Assembly (NCBI RefSeq): GCF_045679555.1
Contig: NC_092096.1
Location: forward strand, 27,109,993-27,173,992
Reading direction: 5' to 3'
DNA: 64,000 bases
Source of the DNA: Salvelinus alpinus
Lineage: Eukaryota; Chordata; Actinopteri; Salmoniformes; Salmonidae
The position numbers and the translations under genes were made by a program. Positions within the stretch are counted from its first letter, which is position 1, and each line of letters starts with the position of its first letter. Below, piece by piece: positions 1 through 15,000 of the stretch. The notes beneath the pieces were generated by a model that did not search any database, was not told the DNA's origin, and was given only the letters and a program-made list of their open reading frames with translations.

Positions 1-3000
1 TGGAAGGGTGTGGTATTGTGTTAATGTTTAATAATACATATCTAATGGAAGGGTGTGGTATTGTGTTAATGTTTAATAATACATATCTAATGGACGGGTG
101 TGGTATTGTGTTAACGTTTAATAATACATATCTAATGGAAGGGTGTGGTATTGTCTCAACGTATAATAATACATATCTAATGGAAGGGTGTGGTATTGTG
201 TTAACGTTTAATAATACATATCTAATGGAAGGGTGTGGTATTGTGTTAATGTTTAATAATACATATCTAATGGAAGGGTGTGGTATTGTGTTAATGTTTA
301 ATAATACATATCTAATGGAAGGGTGTGGTATTGTGTTAACGTTTAATAATACATATCTAATGGAAGGGTGTGGTATTGTGTTAACGTTTAATAATACATA
401 TCTAATGGAAGGTTGTGGTATTGTGTTAACGTTTAATAATACATATCTAATGGACGGGTGTGGTATTGTGTTAACGTTTAATAATACATATCTAATGGAA
501 GGGTGTGGTATTGTGTTAACGTTTAATAATACATATCTAATGGAAGGGTGTGGTATTGTGTTAACGTTTAATAATACATATCTAATGGAAGGGTGTGGTA
601 TTGTGTTAACGTTTAATAATACATATCTAATGGAAGGGTGTGGTATTGTGTTAACGTTTAATAATACATATCTAATGGAAGGGTGTGGTATTGTGTTAAC
701 GTTTAATAATACATATCTAATGGAAGGGTGTGGTATTGTGTTAACGTTTAATAATACATATCTAATGGAAGGGTGTGGTATTGTCTCAACGTATAATAAT
801 ACATATCTAATGGAAGGGTGTGGTATTGTGTTAATGTTTAATAATACATATCTAATGGAAGGGTGTGGTATTGTGTTAACGTATAATAATACATATCTAA
901 TGGAAGGGTGTGGTATTGTCTCAACGTATAATAATACATATCTAATGGAAGGGTGTGGTATTGTGTTAACGTATAATAATACATATCTAATGGAAGGGTG
1001 TGGTATTGTCTCAACGTATAATAATACATATCTAATGGAAGGGTGTGGTATTGTCTCAACGTATAATAATACATATCTAATGGAAGGGTGTGGTATTGTC
1101 TCAACGTATAATAATACATATCTAATGGAAGGGTGTGGTATTGTCTCAACGTTTAATAATACATATCTAATGGAAGGGTGTGGTATTGTGTTAACGTTTA
1201 ATAATACATATCTAATGGAAGGGTGTGGTATTGTCTCAACGTATAATAATACATATCTAATGGAAGGGTGTGGTATTGTCTCAACGTATAATAATACATA
1301 TCTAATGGAAGGGTGTGGTATTGTGTTAATGTTTAATAATACATATCTAATGGAAGGGTGTGGTATTGTGTTAATGTTTAATAATACATATCTAATGGAA
1401 GGGTGTGGTATTGTGTTAACGTATAATAATACATATCTAATGGTAGGGTGTGGTATTGTGTTAATGTTTAATAATACATATCTAATGGAAGGGTGTGGTA
1501 TTGTGTTAACGTTTAATAATACATATCTAATGGAAGGGTGTGGTATTGTCTCAACGTTTAATAATACATATCTAATGGAAGGGTGTGGTATTGTGTTAAC
1601 GTTTAATAATACATATCTAATGGAAGGGTGTGGTATTGTGTTAATGTTTAATAATACATATCTAATGGAAGGGTGTGGTATTGTCTCAACGTTTAATAAT
1701 ACATATCTAATGGAAGGGTGTGGTATTGTCTCAACGTTTAATAATACATATCTAATGGAAGGGTGTGGTATTGTGTTAATGTTTAATAATACATATCTAA
1801 TGGAAGGGTGTGGTATTGTGTTAATGTTTAATAATACATATCTAATGGAAGGGTGTGGTATTGTGTTAATGTTTAATAATACATATCTAATGGAAGGGTG
1901 TGGTATTGTGTTAATGTTTAATAATACATATCTAATGGAAGGGTGTGGTATTGTGGTATTGTTTAATAATACATATCTAATGGAAGGGTGTGGTATTGTG
2001 TTAACGTTTAATAATACATATCTAATGGAAGGGTGTGGTATTGTGTTAATGTTTAATAATACATATCTAATGGAAGGGTGTGGTATTGTGTTAACGTATA
2101 ATAATACATATCTAATGGAAGGGTGTGGTATTGTGTTAACGTTTAATAATACATATCTAATGGAAGGGTGTGGTATTGTGTTAATGTTTAATAATACATA
2201 TCTAATGGAAGGGTGTGGTATTGTGTTAACGTTTAATAATACATATCTAATGGAAGGGTGTGGTATTGTGTTAACGTTTAATAATACATATCTAATGGAA
2301 GGGTGTGGTATTGTGTTAACGTTTAATAATACATATCTAATGGAAGGGTGTGGTATTGTGTTAATGTTTAATAATACATATCTAATGGAAGGGTGTGGTA
2401 TTGTGTTAACGTTTAATAATACATATCTAATGGACGGGTGTGGTATTGTGTTAACGTATAATAATACATATCTAATGGAAGGGTGTGGTATTGTGTTAAT
2501 GTTTAATAATACATATCTAATGGAAGGGTGTGGTATTGTGTTAATGTTTAATAATACATATCTAATGGAAGGGTGTGGTATTGTGTCAATGTTTAATAAT
2601 ACATATCTAATGGAAGGGTGTGGTATTGTGTTCATGTTTAATAATACATATCTAATGGAAGGGTGTGGTATTGTGTTCATGTTTAATAATACATATCTAA
2701 TGGAAGGGTGTGGTATTGTGTTAATGTTTAATAATACATATCTAATGGAAGGGTGTGGTATTGTGTTAATGTTTAATAATACATATCTAATGGAAGGGTG
2801 TGGTATTGTCTCAACGTATAATAATACATATCTAATGGAAGGGTGTGGTATTGTGTTAATGTTTAATAATACATATCTAATGGAAGGGTGTGGTATTGTG
2901 TTAATGTTTAATAATACATATCTAATGGAAGGGTGTGGTATTGTGTTAATGTTTAATAATACATATCTAATGGAAGGGTGTGGTATTCTGTTAATGTTTA

Positions 3001-6000
3001 ATAATACATATCTAATGGAAGGGTGTGGTATTGTGTTAATGTTTAATAATACATATCTAATGGAAGGGTGTGGTATTGTGTTAATGTTTAATAATACATA
3101 TCTAATGGAAGGGTGTGGTATTGTGTTAATGTTTAATAATACATATCTAATGGAAGGGTGTGGTATTGTGTTAATGTTTAATAATACATATCTAATGGAA
3201 GGGTGTGGTATTGTGTTAACGTTTAATAATACATATCTAATGGAAGGGTGTGGTATTGTGTTAATGTTTAATAATACATATCTAATGGAAGGGTGTGGTA
3301 TTGTGTTAATGTTTAATAATACATATCTAATGGAAGGGTGTGGTATTGTGTTAATGTTTAATAATACATATCTAATGGAAGGGTGTGGTATTGTGTTAAT
3401 GTTTAATAATACATATCTAATGGAAGGGTGTGGTATTGTGTTAATGTTTAATAATACATATCTAATGGAAGGGTGTGGTATTGTGTTAATGTTTAATAAT
3501 ACATATCTAATGGAAGGGTGTGGTATTGTGTTAACGTTTAATAATACATATCTAATGGAAGGGTGTGGTATTGTGTTAATGTTTAATAATACATATCTAA
3601 TGGTAGGGTGTGGTATTGTGTTAATGTTTAATAATACATATCTAATGGAAGGGTGTGGTATTGTGTTAATGTTTAATAATACATATCTAATGGAAGGGTG
3701 TGGTATTGTGTTAATGTTTAATAATACATATCTAATGGAAGGGTGTGGTATTGTGTTAACGTTTAATAATACATATCTAATGGAAGGGTGTGGTATTGTC
3801 TCAACGTATAATAATACATATCTAATGGTAGGGTGTGGTATTGTGTTAATGTTTAATAATACATATCTAATGGAAGGGTGTGGTATTGTGTTAACGTATA
3901 ATAATACATATCTAATGGAAGGGTGTGGTATTGGGTCAACGTATAATAATACATATCTAATGGAAGGGTGTGGTATTGTGTTAATGTTTAATAATACATA
4001 TCTAATGGAAGGGTGTGGTATTGTGTTAACGTTTAATAATACATATCTAATGGAAGGGTGTGGTATTGTGTTAATGTTTAATAATACATATCTAATGGAA
4101 GGGTGTGGTATTGTGTTAATGTTTAATAATACATATCTAATGGAAGGGTGTGGTATTGTGTTAACGTTTAATAATACATATCTAATGGAAGGGTGTGGTA
4201 TTGTGTTAACGTTTAATAATACATATCTAATGGAAGGGTGTGGTATTGTGTTAACGTTTAATAATACATATCTAATGGAAGGGTGTGGTATTGTGTTAAC
4301 GTTTAATAATACATATCTAATGGAAGGGTGTGGTATTGTGTTAATGTTTAATAATACATATCTAATGGAAGGGTGTGGTATTGTGTTCATGTTTAATAAT
4401 ACATATCTAATGGAAGGGTGTGGTATTGTGTTAACGTTTAATAATACATATCTAATGGAAGGGTGTGGTATTGTGTTAACGTTTAATAATACATATCTAA
4501 TGGAAGGGTGTGGTATTGTGTTAACGTTTAATAATACATATCTAATGGAAGGGTGTGGTATTGTGTTAACGTTTAATAATACATATCTAATGGTAGGGTG
4601 TGGTATTGTGTTAACGTTTAATAATACATATCTAATGGAAGGGTGTGGTATTGTGTTAACGTTTAATAATACATATCTAATGGAAGGGTGTGGTATTGTG
4701 TTAACGTTTAATAATACATATCTAATGGAAGGGTGTGGTATTGTGTTAATGTTTAATAATACATATCTAATGGAAGGGTGTGGTATTGTGTTAACGTTTA
4801 ATAATACATATCTAATGGTAGGGTGTGGTATTGTGTTAATGTTTAATAATACATATCTAATGGAAGGGTGTGGTATTGTGTTAATGTTTAATAATACATA
4901 TCTAATGGAAGGGTGTGGTATTGTGTTAATGTTTAATAATACATATCTAATGGAAGGGTGTGGTATTGTCTCAACGTTTAATAATACATATCTAATGGAA
5001 GGGTGTGGTATTGTGTTAACGTTTAATAATACATATCTAATGGAAGGGTGTGGTATTGTGTTAACGTTTAATAATACATATCTAATGGTAGGGTGTGGTA
5101 TTGTGTTAATGTTTAATAATACATATCTAATGGAAGGGTGTGGTATTGTGTTAACGTTTAATAATACATATCTAATGGAAGGGTGTGGTATTGTGTTAAT
5201 GTTTAATAATACATATCTAATGGAAGGGTGTGGTATTGTGTTAACGTTTAATAATACATATCTAATGGAAGGGTGTGGTATTGTGTTAATGTTTAATAAT
5301 ACATATCTAATGGAAGGGTGTGGTATTGTGTTAATGTTTAATAATACATATCTAATGGAAGGGTGTGGTATTGTCTCAACGTTTAATAATACATATCTAA
5401 TGGAAGGGTGTGGTATTGTGTTAATGTTTAATAATACATATCTAATGGAAGGGTGTGGTATTGTGTTAACGTATAATAATACATATCTAATGGATGGGTG
5501 TGGTATTGTGTTAATGTTTAATAATACATATCTAATGGAAGGGTGTGGTATTGTGTTAACGTTTAATAATACATATCTAATGGAAGGGTGTGGTATTGTG
5601 TTAACGTTTAATAATACATATCTAATGGAAGGGTGTGGTATTGTGTTAATGTTTAATAATACATATCTAATGGATGGGTGTGGTATTGTGTTAATGTTTA
5701 ATAATACATATCTAATGGAAGGGTGTGGTATTGTGTTAATGTTTAATAATACATATCTAATGGAAGGGTGTGGTATTGTGTTAATGTTTAATAATACATA
5801 TCTAATGGAAGGGTGTGGTATTGTGTTAACGTATAATAATACATATCTAATGGATGGGTGTGGTATTGTGTTAATGTTTAATAATACATATCTAATGGAA
5901 GGGTGTGGTATTGTGTTAACGTATAATAATACATATCTAATGGAAGGGTGTGGTATTGTGTTAACGTTTAATAATACATATCTAATGGAAGGGTGTGGTA

Positions 6001-9000
6001 TTGTGTTAATGTTTAATAATACATATCTAATGGAAGGGTGTGGTATTGTGTTAACGTTTAATAATACATATCTAATGGAAGGGTGTGGTATTGTGTTAAC
6101 GTATAATAATACATATCTAATGGAAGGGTGTGGTATTGTGTTCATGTTTAATAATACATATCTAATGGAAGGGTGTGGTATTGTGTTAACGTTTAATAAT
6201 ACATATCTAATGGAAGGGTGTGGTATTGTGTTAATGTTTAATAATACATATCTAATGGAAGGGTGTGGTATTGTGTTAATGTTTAATAATACATATCTAA
6301 TGGAAGGGTGTGGTATTGTGTTAATGTTTAATAATACATATCTAATGGAAGGGTGTGGTATTGTGTTAATGTTTAATAATACATATCTAATGGTAGGGTG
6401 TGGTATTGTGTTAACGTTTAATAATACATATCTAATGGAAGGGTGTGGTATTGTGTTAACGTTTAATAATACATATCTAATGGTAGGGTGTGGTATTGTG
6501 TTAACGTTTAATAATACATATCTAATGGAAGGGTGTGGTATTGTGTTCATGTTTAATAATACATATCTAATGGAAGGGTGTGGTATTGTGTTAATGTTTA
6601 ATAATACATATCTAATGGATGGGTGTGGTATTGTGTTAATGTTTAATAATACATATCTAATGGAAGGGTGTGGTATTGTGTTAATGTTTAATAATACATA
6701 TCTAATGGAAGGGTGTGGTATTGTGTTAATGTTTAATAATACATATCTAATGGAAGGGTGTGGTATTGTGTTAATGTTTAATAATACATATCTAATGGAT
6801 GGGTGTGGTATTGTGTTAATGTTTAATAATACATATCTAATGGAAGGGTGTGGTATTGTGTTAACGTTTAATAATACATATCTAATGGAAGGGTGTGGTA
6901 TTGTGTTAATGTTTAATAATACATATCTAATGGTAGGGTGTGGTATTGTGTTAATGTTTAATAATACATATCTAATGGAAGGGTGTGGTATTGTGTTAAT
7001 GTTTAATAATACATATCTAATGGAAGGGTGTGGTATTGTGTTAACGTTTAATAATACATATCTAATGGAAGGGTGTGGTATTGTGTTAATGTTTAATAAT
7101 ACATATCTAATGGAAGGGTGTGGTATTGTGTTAATGTTTAATAATACATATCTAATGGAAGGGTGTGGTATTGTGTTAACGTTTAATAATACATATCTAA
7201 TGGAAGGGTGTGGTATTGTGTTAACGTTTAATAATACATATCTAATGGAAGGGTGTGGTATTGTGTTAACGTTTAATAATACATATCTAATGGAAGGGTG
7301 TGGTATTGTGTTAACGTTTAATAATACATATCTAATGGAAGGGTGTGGTATTGTGTTAATGTTTAATAATACATATCTAATGGAAGGGTGTGGTATTGTG
7401 TTAATGTTTAATAATACATATCTAATGGAAGGGTGTGGTATTGTGTTAATGTTTAATAATACATATCTAATGGAAGGGTGTGGTATTGTGTTAACGTTTA
7501 ATAATACATATCTAATGGAAGGGTGTGGTATTGTGTTAACGTTTAATAATACATATCTAATGGAAGGGTGTGGTATTGTCTCAACATATAATAATACATA
7601 TCTAATGGAAGGGTGTGGTATTGTGTTAACGTTTAATAATACATATCTAATGGAAGGGTGTGGTATTGTGTTAATGTTTAATAATACATATCTAATGGAA
7701 GGGTGTGGTATTGTCTCAACGTTTAATAATACATATCTAATGGAAGGGTGTGGTATTGTGTTAACGTTTAATAATACATATCTAATGGAAGGGTGTGGTA
7801 TTGTGTTAATGTTTAATAATACATATCTAATGGAAGGGTGTGGTATTGTGTTAATGTTTAATAATACATATCTAATGGAAGGGTGTGGTATTGTGTTAAT
7901 GTTTAATAATACATATCTAATGGAAGGGTGTGGTATTGTGTTAACGTTTAATAATACATATCTAATGGAAGGGTGTGGTATTGTGTTAACGTTTAATAAT
8001 ACATATCTAATGGAAGGGTGTGGTATTGTGTTAATGTTTAATAATACATATCTAATGGAAGGGTGTGGTATTGTGTTAATGTTTAATAATACATATCTAA
8101 TGGAAGGGTGTGGTATTGTGTTAATGTTTAATAATACATATCTAATGGAAGGGTGTGGTATTGTGTTAACGTTTAATAATACATATCTAATGGAAGGGTG
8201 TGGTATTGTGTTAATGTTTAATAATACATATCTAATGGAAGGGTGTGGTATTGTGTTAACGTTTAATAATACATATCTAATGGACGGGTGTGGTATTGTG
8301 TTAACGTTTAATAATACATATCTAATGGAAGGGTGTGGTATTGTGTTAATGTTTAATAATACATATCTAATGGAAGGGTGTGGTATTGTGTTAATGTTTA
8401 ATAATACATATCTAATGGAAGGGTGTGGTATTGTGTTAATGTTTAATAATACATATCTAATGGAAGGGTGTGGTATTGTGTTAATGTTTAATAATACATA
8501 TCTAATGGAAGGGTGTGGTATTGTGTTAATGTTTAATAATACATATCTAATGGAAGGGTGTGGTATTGTGTTAATGTTTAATAATACATATCTAATGGAA
8601 GGGTGTGGTATTGTCTCAACATATAATAATACATATCTAATGGAAGGGTGTGGTATTGTGTTAACGTTTAATAATACATATCTAATGGAAGGGTGTGGTA
8701 TTGTGTTAATGTTTAATAATACATATCTAATGGACGGGTGTGGTATTGTGTTAACGTTTAATAATACATATCTAATGGAAGGGTGTGGTATTGTGTTAAC
8801 GTTTAATAATACATATCTAATGGAAGGGTGTGGTATTGTGTTAACGTTTAATAATACATATCTAATGGTAGGGTGTGGTATTGTGTTCATGTTTAATAAT
8901 ACATATCTAATGGTAGGGTGTGGTATTGTGTTAACGTTTAATAATACATATCTAATGGAAGGGTGTGGTATTGTGTTCATGTTTAATAATACATATCTAA

Positions 9001-12000
9001 TGGAAGGGTGTGGTATTGTGTTCATGTTTAATAATACGTATCTAATGGAAGGGTGTGGTATTGTGTTAACGTTTAATAATACATATCTAATGGAAGGGTG
9101 TGGTATTGTGTTAATGTTTAATAATACATATCTAATGGAAGGGTGTGGTATTGTGTTAATGTTTAATAATACATATCTAATGGAAGGGTGTGGTATTGTG
9201 TTAACGTTTAATAATACATATCTAATGGAAGGGTGTGGTATTGTGTTAATGTTTAATAATACATATCTAATGGAAGGGTGTGGTATTGTGTTAACGTTTA
9301 ATAATACATATCTAATGGAAGGGTGTGGTATTGTGTTAACGTTTAATAATACATATCTAATGGAAGGGTGTGGTATTGTGTTAATGTTTAATAATACATA
9401 TCTAATGGAAGGGTGTGGTATTGTGTTAATGTTTAATAATACATATCTAATGGAAGGGTGTGGTATTGTGTTAATGTTTAATAATACATATCTAATGGAA
9501 GGGTGTGGTATTGTGTTAACGTTTAATAATACATATCTAATGGAAGGGTGTGGTATTGTGTTAACGTTTAATAATACATATCTAATGGAAGGGTGTGGTA
9601 TTGTCTCAACGTTTAATCATACATATCTAATGGAAGGGTGTGGTATTGTGTTAATGTTTAATAATACATATCTAATGGAAGGGTGTGGTATTGTGTTAAT
9701 GTTTAATAATACATATCTAATGGAAGGGTGTGGTATTGTGTTAACGTTTAATAATACATATCTAATGGAAGGGTGTGGTATTGTGTTAATGTTTAATAAT
9801 ACATATCTAATGGAAGGGTGTGGTATTGTGTTAATGTTTAATAATACATATCTAATGGAAGGGTGTGGTATTGTGTTAATGTTTAATAATACATATCTAA
9901 TGGAAGGGTGTGGTATTGTGTTAACGTTTAATAATACATATCTAATGGAAGGGTGTGGTATTGTGTTAATGTTTAATAATACATATCTAATGGAAGGGTG
10001 TGGTATTGTGTTAACGTTTAATAATACATATCTAATGGACGGGTGTGGTATTGTGTTAACGTTTAATAATACATATCTAATGGAAGGGTGTGGTATTGTG
10101 TTAACGTTTAATAATACATATCTAATGGAAGGGTGTGGTATTGTGTTAACGTTTAATAATACATATCTAATGGAAGGGTGTGGTATTGTGTTAATGTTTA
10201 ATAATACATATCTAATGGAAGGGTGTGGTATTGTGTTAATGTTTAATAATACATATCTAATGGAAGGGTGTGGTATTGTGTTAATGTTTAATAATACATA
10301 TCTAATGGAAGGGTGTGGTATTGTGTTAATGTTTAATAATACATATCTAATGGAAGGGTGTGGTATTGTGTTAATGTTTAATAATACATATCTAATGGAA
10401 GGGTGTGGTATTGTGTTAATGTTTAATAATACATATCTAATGGAAGGGTGTGGTATTGTCTCAACATATAATAATACATATCTAATGGAAGGGTGTGGTA
10501 TTGTGTTAACGTTTAATAATACATATCTAATGGAAGGGTGTGGTATTGTGTTAATGTTTAATAATACATATCTAATGGAAGGGTGTGGTATTGTGTTAAC
10601 GTTTAATAATACATATCTAATGGTAGGGTGTGGTATTGTGTTAATGTTTAATAATACATATCTAATGGAAGGGTGTGGTATTGTGTTAACGTATAATAAT
10701 ACATATCTAATGGAAGGGTGTGGTATTGTGTTAACGTTTAATAATACATATCTAATGGAAGGGTGTGGTATTGTGTTAACGTTTAATAATACATATCTAA
10801 TGGAAGGGTGTGGTATTGTGTTAACGTTTAATAATACATATCTAATGGAAGGGTGTGGTATTGTGTTAATGTTTAATAATACATATCTAATGGAAGGGTG
10901 TGGTATTGTGTTAACGTTTAATAATACATATCTAATGGAAGGGTGTGGTATTGTGTTAACGTTTAATAATACATATCTAATGGTAGGGTGTGGTATTGTG
11001 TTCATGTTTAATAATACATATCTAATGGTAGGGTGTGGTATTGTGTTAACGTTTAATAATACATATCTAATGGAAGGGTGTGGTATTGTGTTCATGTTTA
11101 ATAATACATATCTAATGGAAGGGTGTGGTATTGTGTTCATGTTTAATAATACATATCTAATGGAAGGGTGTGGTATTGTGTTAACGTTTAATAATACATA
11201 TCTAATGGAAGGGTGTGGTATTGTGTTAATGTTTAATAATACATATCTAATGGAAGGGTGTGGTATTGTGTTAACGTTTAATAATACATATCTAATGGAA
11301 GGGTGTGGTATTGTGTTAACGTTTAATCATACATATCTAATGGGAGGGTGTGGTATTGTGTTAACGTTTAATAATACATATCTAATGGAAGGGTGTGGTA
11401 TTGTGTTAATGTTTAATAATACATATCTAATGGATGGGTGTGGTATTGTGTTAACGTTTAATAATACATATCTAATGGAAGGGTGTGGTATTGTGTTAAC
11501 GTATAATAATACATATCTAATGGAAGGGTGTGGTATTGTGTTAATGTTTAATAATACATATCTAATGGATGGGTGTGGTATTGTGTTAACGTTTAATAAT
11601 ACATATCTAATGGAAGGGTGTGGTATTGTGTTAACGTTTAATAATACATATCTAATGGAAGGGTGTGGTATTGTGTTAACGTTTAATAATACATATCTAA
11701 TGGAAGGGTGTGGTATTGTGTTAATGTTTAATAATACATATCTAATGGAAGGGTGTGGTATTGTGTTAACGTTTAATAATACATATCTAATGGAAGGGTG
11801 TGGTATTGTGTTAACGTTTAATAATACATATCTAATGGTAGGGTGTGGTATTGTGTTAATGTTTAATAATACATATCTAATGGAAGGGTGTGGTATTGTG
11901 TTAACGTTTAATAATACATATCTAATGGAAGGGTGTGGTATTGTGTTAACGTTTAATAATACATATCTAATGGAAGGGTGTGGTATTGTGGTATTGTGTT

Positions 12001-15000
12001 AATGTTTAATAATACATATCTAATGGTAGGGTGTGGTATTGTCTCAACGTTTAATAATACATATCTAATGGAAGGGTGTGGTATTGTGTTAATGTTTAAT
12101 AATACATATCTAATGGAAGGGTGTGGTATTGTGTTAACGTTTAATAATACATATCTAATGGAAGGGTGTGGTATTGTGTTAATGTTTAATAATACATATC
12201 TAATGGTAGGGTGTGGTATTGTGTTAATGTTTAATAATACATATCTAATGGAAGGGTGTGGTATTGTGTTAATGTTTAATAATACATATCTAATGGAAGG
12301 GTGTGGTATTGTGTTAATGTTTAATAATACATATCTAATGGTAGGGTGTGGTATTGTGTTAATGTTTAATAATACATATCTAATGGAAGGGTGTGGTATT
12401 GTGTTAATGTTTAATAATACATATCTAATGGAAGGGTGTGGTATTGTGTTAATGTTTAATAATACATATCTAATGGATGGGTGTGGTATTGTCTCAACGT
12501 TTAATAATACATATCTAATGGAAGGGTGTGGTATTGTGTTAACGTTTAATAATACATATCTAATGGTAGGGTGTGGTATTGTGTTAATGTTTAATAATAC
12601 ATATCTAATGGTAGGGTGTGGTATTGTGTTAACGTTTAATAATACATATCTAATGGAAGGGTGTGGTATTGTGTTAACGTATAATAATACATATCTAATG
12701 GTAGGGTGTGGTATTGTGTTAACGTTTAATAATACATATCTAATGGAAGGGTGTGGTATTGTGTTAATGTTTAATAATACATATCTAATGGAAGGGTGTG
12801 GTATTGTGTTAATGTTTAATAATACATATCTAATGGACGGGTGTGGTATTGTGTTAACGTATAATAATACATATCTAATGGAAGGGTGTGGTATTGTGTT
12901 AACGTATAATAATACATATCTAATGGAAGGGTGTGGTATTGTGTTAACGTATAATAATACATATCTAATGGAAGGTTGTGGTATTGTGTTAACGTATAAT
13001 AATACATATCTAATGGAAGGGTGTGGTATTGTGTTAACGTATAATAATACATATCTAATGGAAGGTTGTGGTATTGTGTTAACGTATAATAATACATATC
13101 TAATGGAAGGGTGTGGTATTGTGTTAACGTTTAATAATACATATCTAATGGTAGGGTGTGGTATTGTGTTAACGTTTAATAATACATATCTAATGGAAGG
13201 GTGTGGTATTGTCTCAACGTTTAATAATACATATCTAATGGAAGGGTGTGGTATTGTGTTAATGTTTAATAATACATATCTAATGGTAGGGTGTGGTATT
13301 GTCTCAACGTTTAATAATACATATCTAATGGAAGGGTGTGGTATTGTGTTAATGTTTAATAATACATATCTAATGGAAGGGTGTGGTATTGTGTTAATGT
13401 TTAATAATACATATCTAATGGAAGGGTGTGGTATTGTGTTAACGTTTAATAATACATATCTAATGGAAGGGTGTGGTATTGTGTTAATGTTTAATAATAC
13501 ATATCTAATGGATGGGTGTGGTATTGTGTTAATGTTTAATAATACATATCTAATGGAAGGGTGTGGTATTGTGTTAATGTTTAATAATACATATCTAATG
13601 GATGGGTGTGGTATTGTGTTAATGTTTAATAATACATATCTAATGGAAGGGTGTGGTATTGTGTTAACGTATAATAATACATATCTAATGGAAGGGTGTG
13701 GTATTGTGTTAATGTTTAATAATACATATCTAATGGAAGGGTGTGGTATTGTGTTAATGTTTAATAATACATATCTAATGGATGGGTGTGGTATTGTGTT
13801 AATGTTTAATAATACATATCTAATGGAAGGGTGTGGTATTGTGTTAACGTTTAATAATACATATCTAATGGAAGGGTGTGGTATTGTGTTAATGTTTAAT
13901 AATACATATCTAATGGAAGGGTGTGGTATTGTGTTAATGTTTAATAATACATATCTAATGGAAGGGTGTGGTATTGTGTTAATGTTTAATAATACATATC
14001 TAATGGAAGGGTGTGGTATTGTGTTAATGTTTAATAATACATATCTAATGGATGGGTGTGGTATTGTGTTAATGTTTAATAATACATATCTAATGGAAGG
14101 GTGTGGTATTGTGTTAATGTTTAATAATACATATCTAATGGAAGGGTGTGGTATTGTGTTAATGTTTAATAATACATATCTAATGGAAGGGTGTGGTATT
14201 GTCTCAACGTATAATAATACATATCTAATGGAAGGGTGTGGTATTGTGTTAATGTTTAATAATACATATCTAATGGTAGGGTGTGGTATTGTGTTAACGT
14301 TTAATAATACATATCTAATGGAAGGGTGTGGTATTGTGTTAATGTTTAATAATACATATCTAATGGAAGGGTGTGGTATTGTGTTAATGTTTAATAATAC
14401 ATATCTAATGGTAGGGTGTGGTATTGTCTCAACGTTTAATAATACATATCTAATGGAAGGGTGTGGTATTGTGTTAATGTTTAATAATACATATCTAATG
14501 GAAGGGTGTGGTATTGTGTTAACGTTTAATAATACATATCTAATGGATGGGTGTGGTATTGTGTTAACGTTTAATAATACATATCTAATGGAAGGGTGTG
14601 GCATTGTGTTAATGTTTAATAATACATATCTAATGGAAGGGTGTGGTATTGTGTTAATGTTTAATAATACATATCTAATGGAAGGGTGTGGTATTGTGTT
14701 CATGTTTAATAATACATATCTAATGGAAGGGTGTGGTATTGTGTTAATGTTTAATAATACATATCTAATGGAAGGGTGTGGTATTGTGTTAATGTTTAAT
14801 AATACATATCTAATGGAAGGGTGTGGTATTGTGTTAACGTTTAATAATACATATCTAATGGATGGGTGTGGTATTGTGTTAACGTTTAATAATACATATC
14901 TAATGGAAGGGTGTGGCATTGTGTTAATGTTTAATAATACATATCTAATGGAAGGGTGTGGTATTGTGTTCATGTTTAATAATACATATCTAATGGAAGG

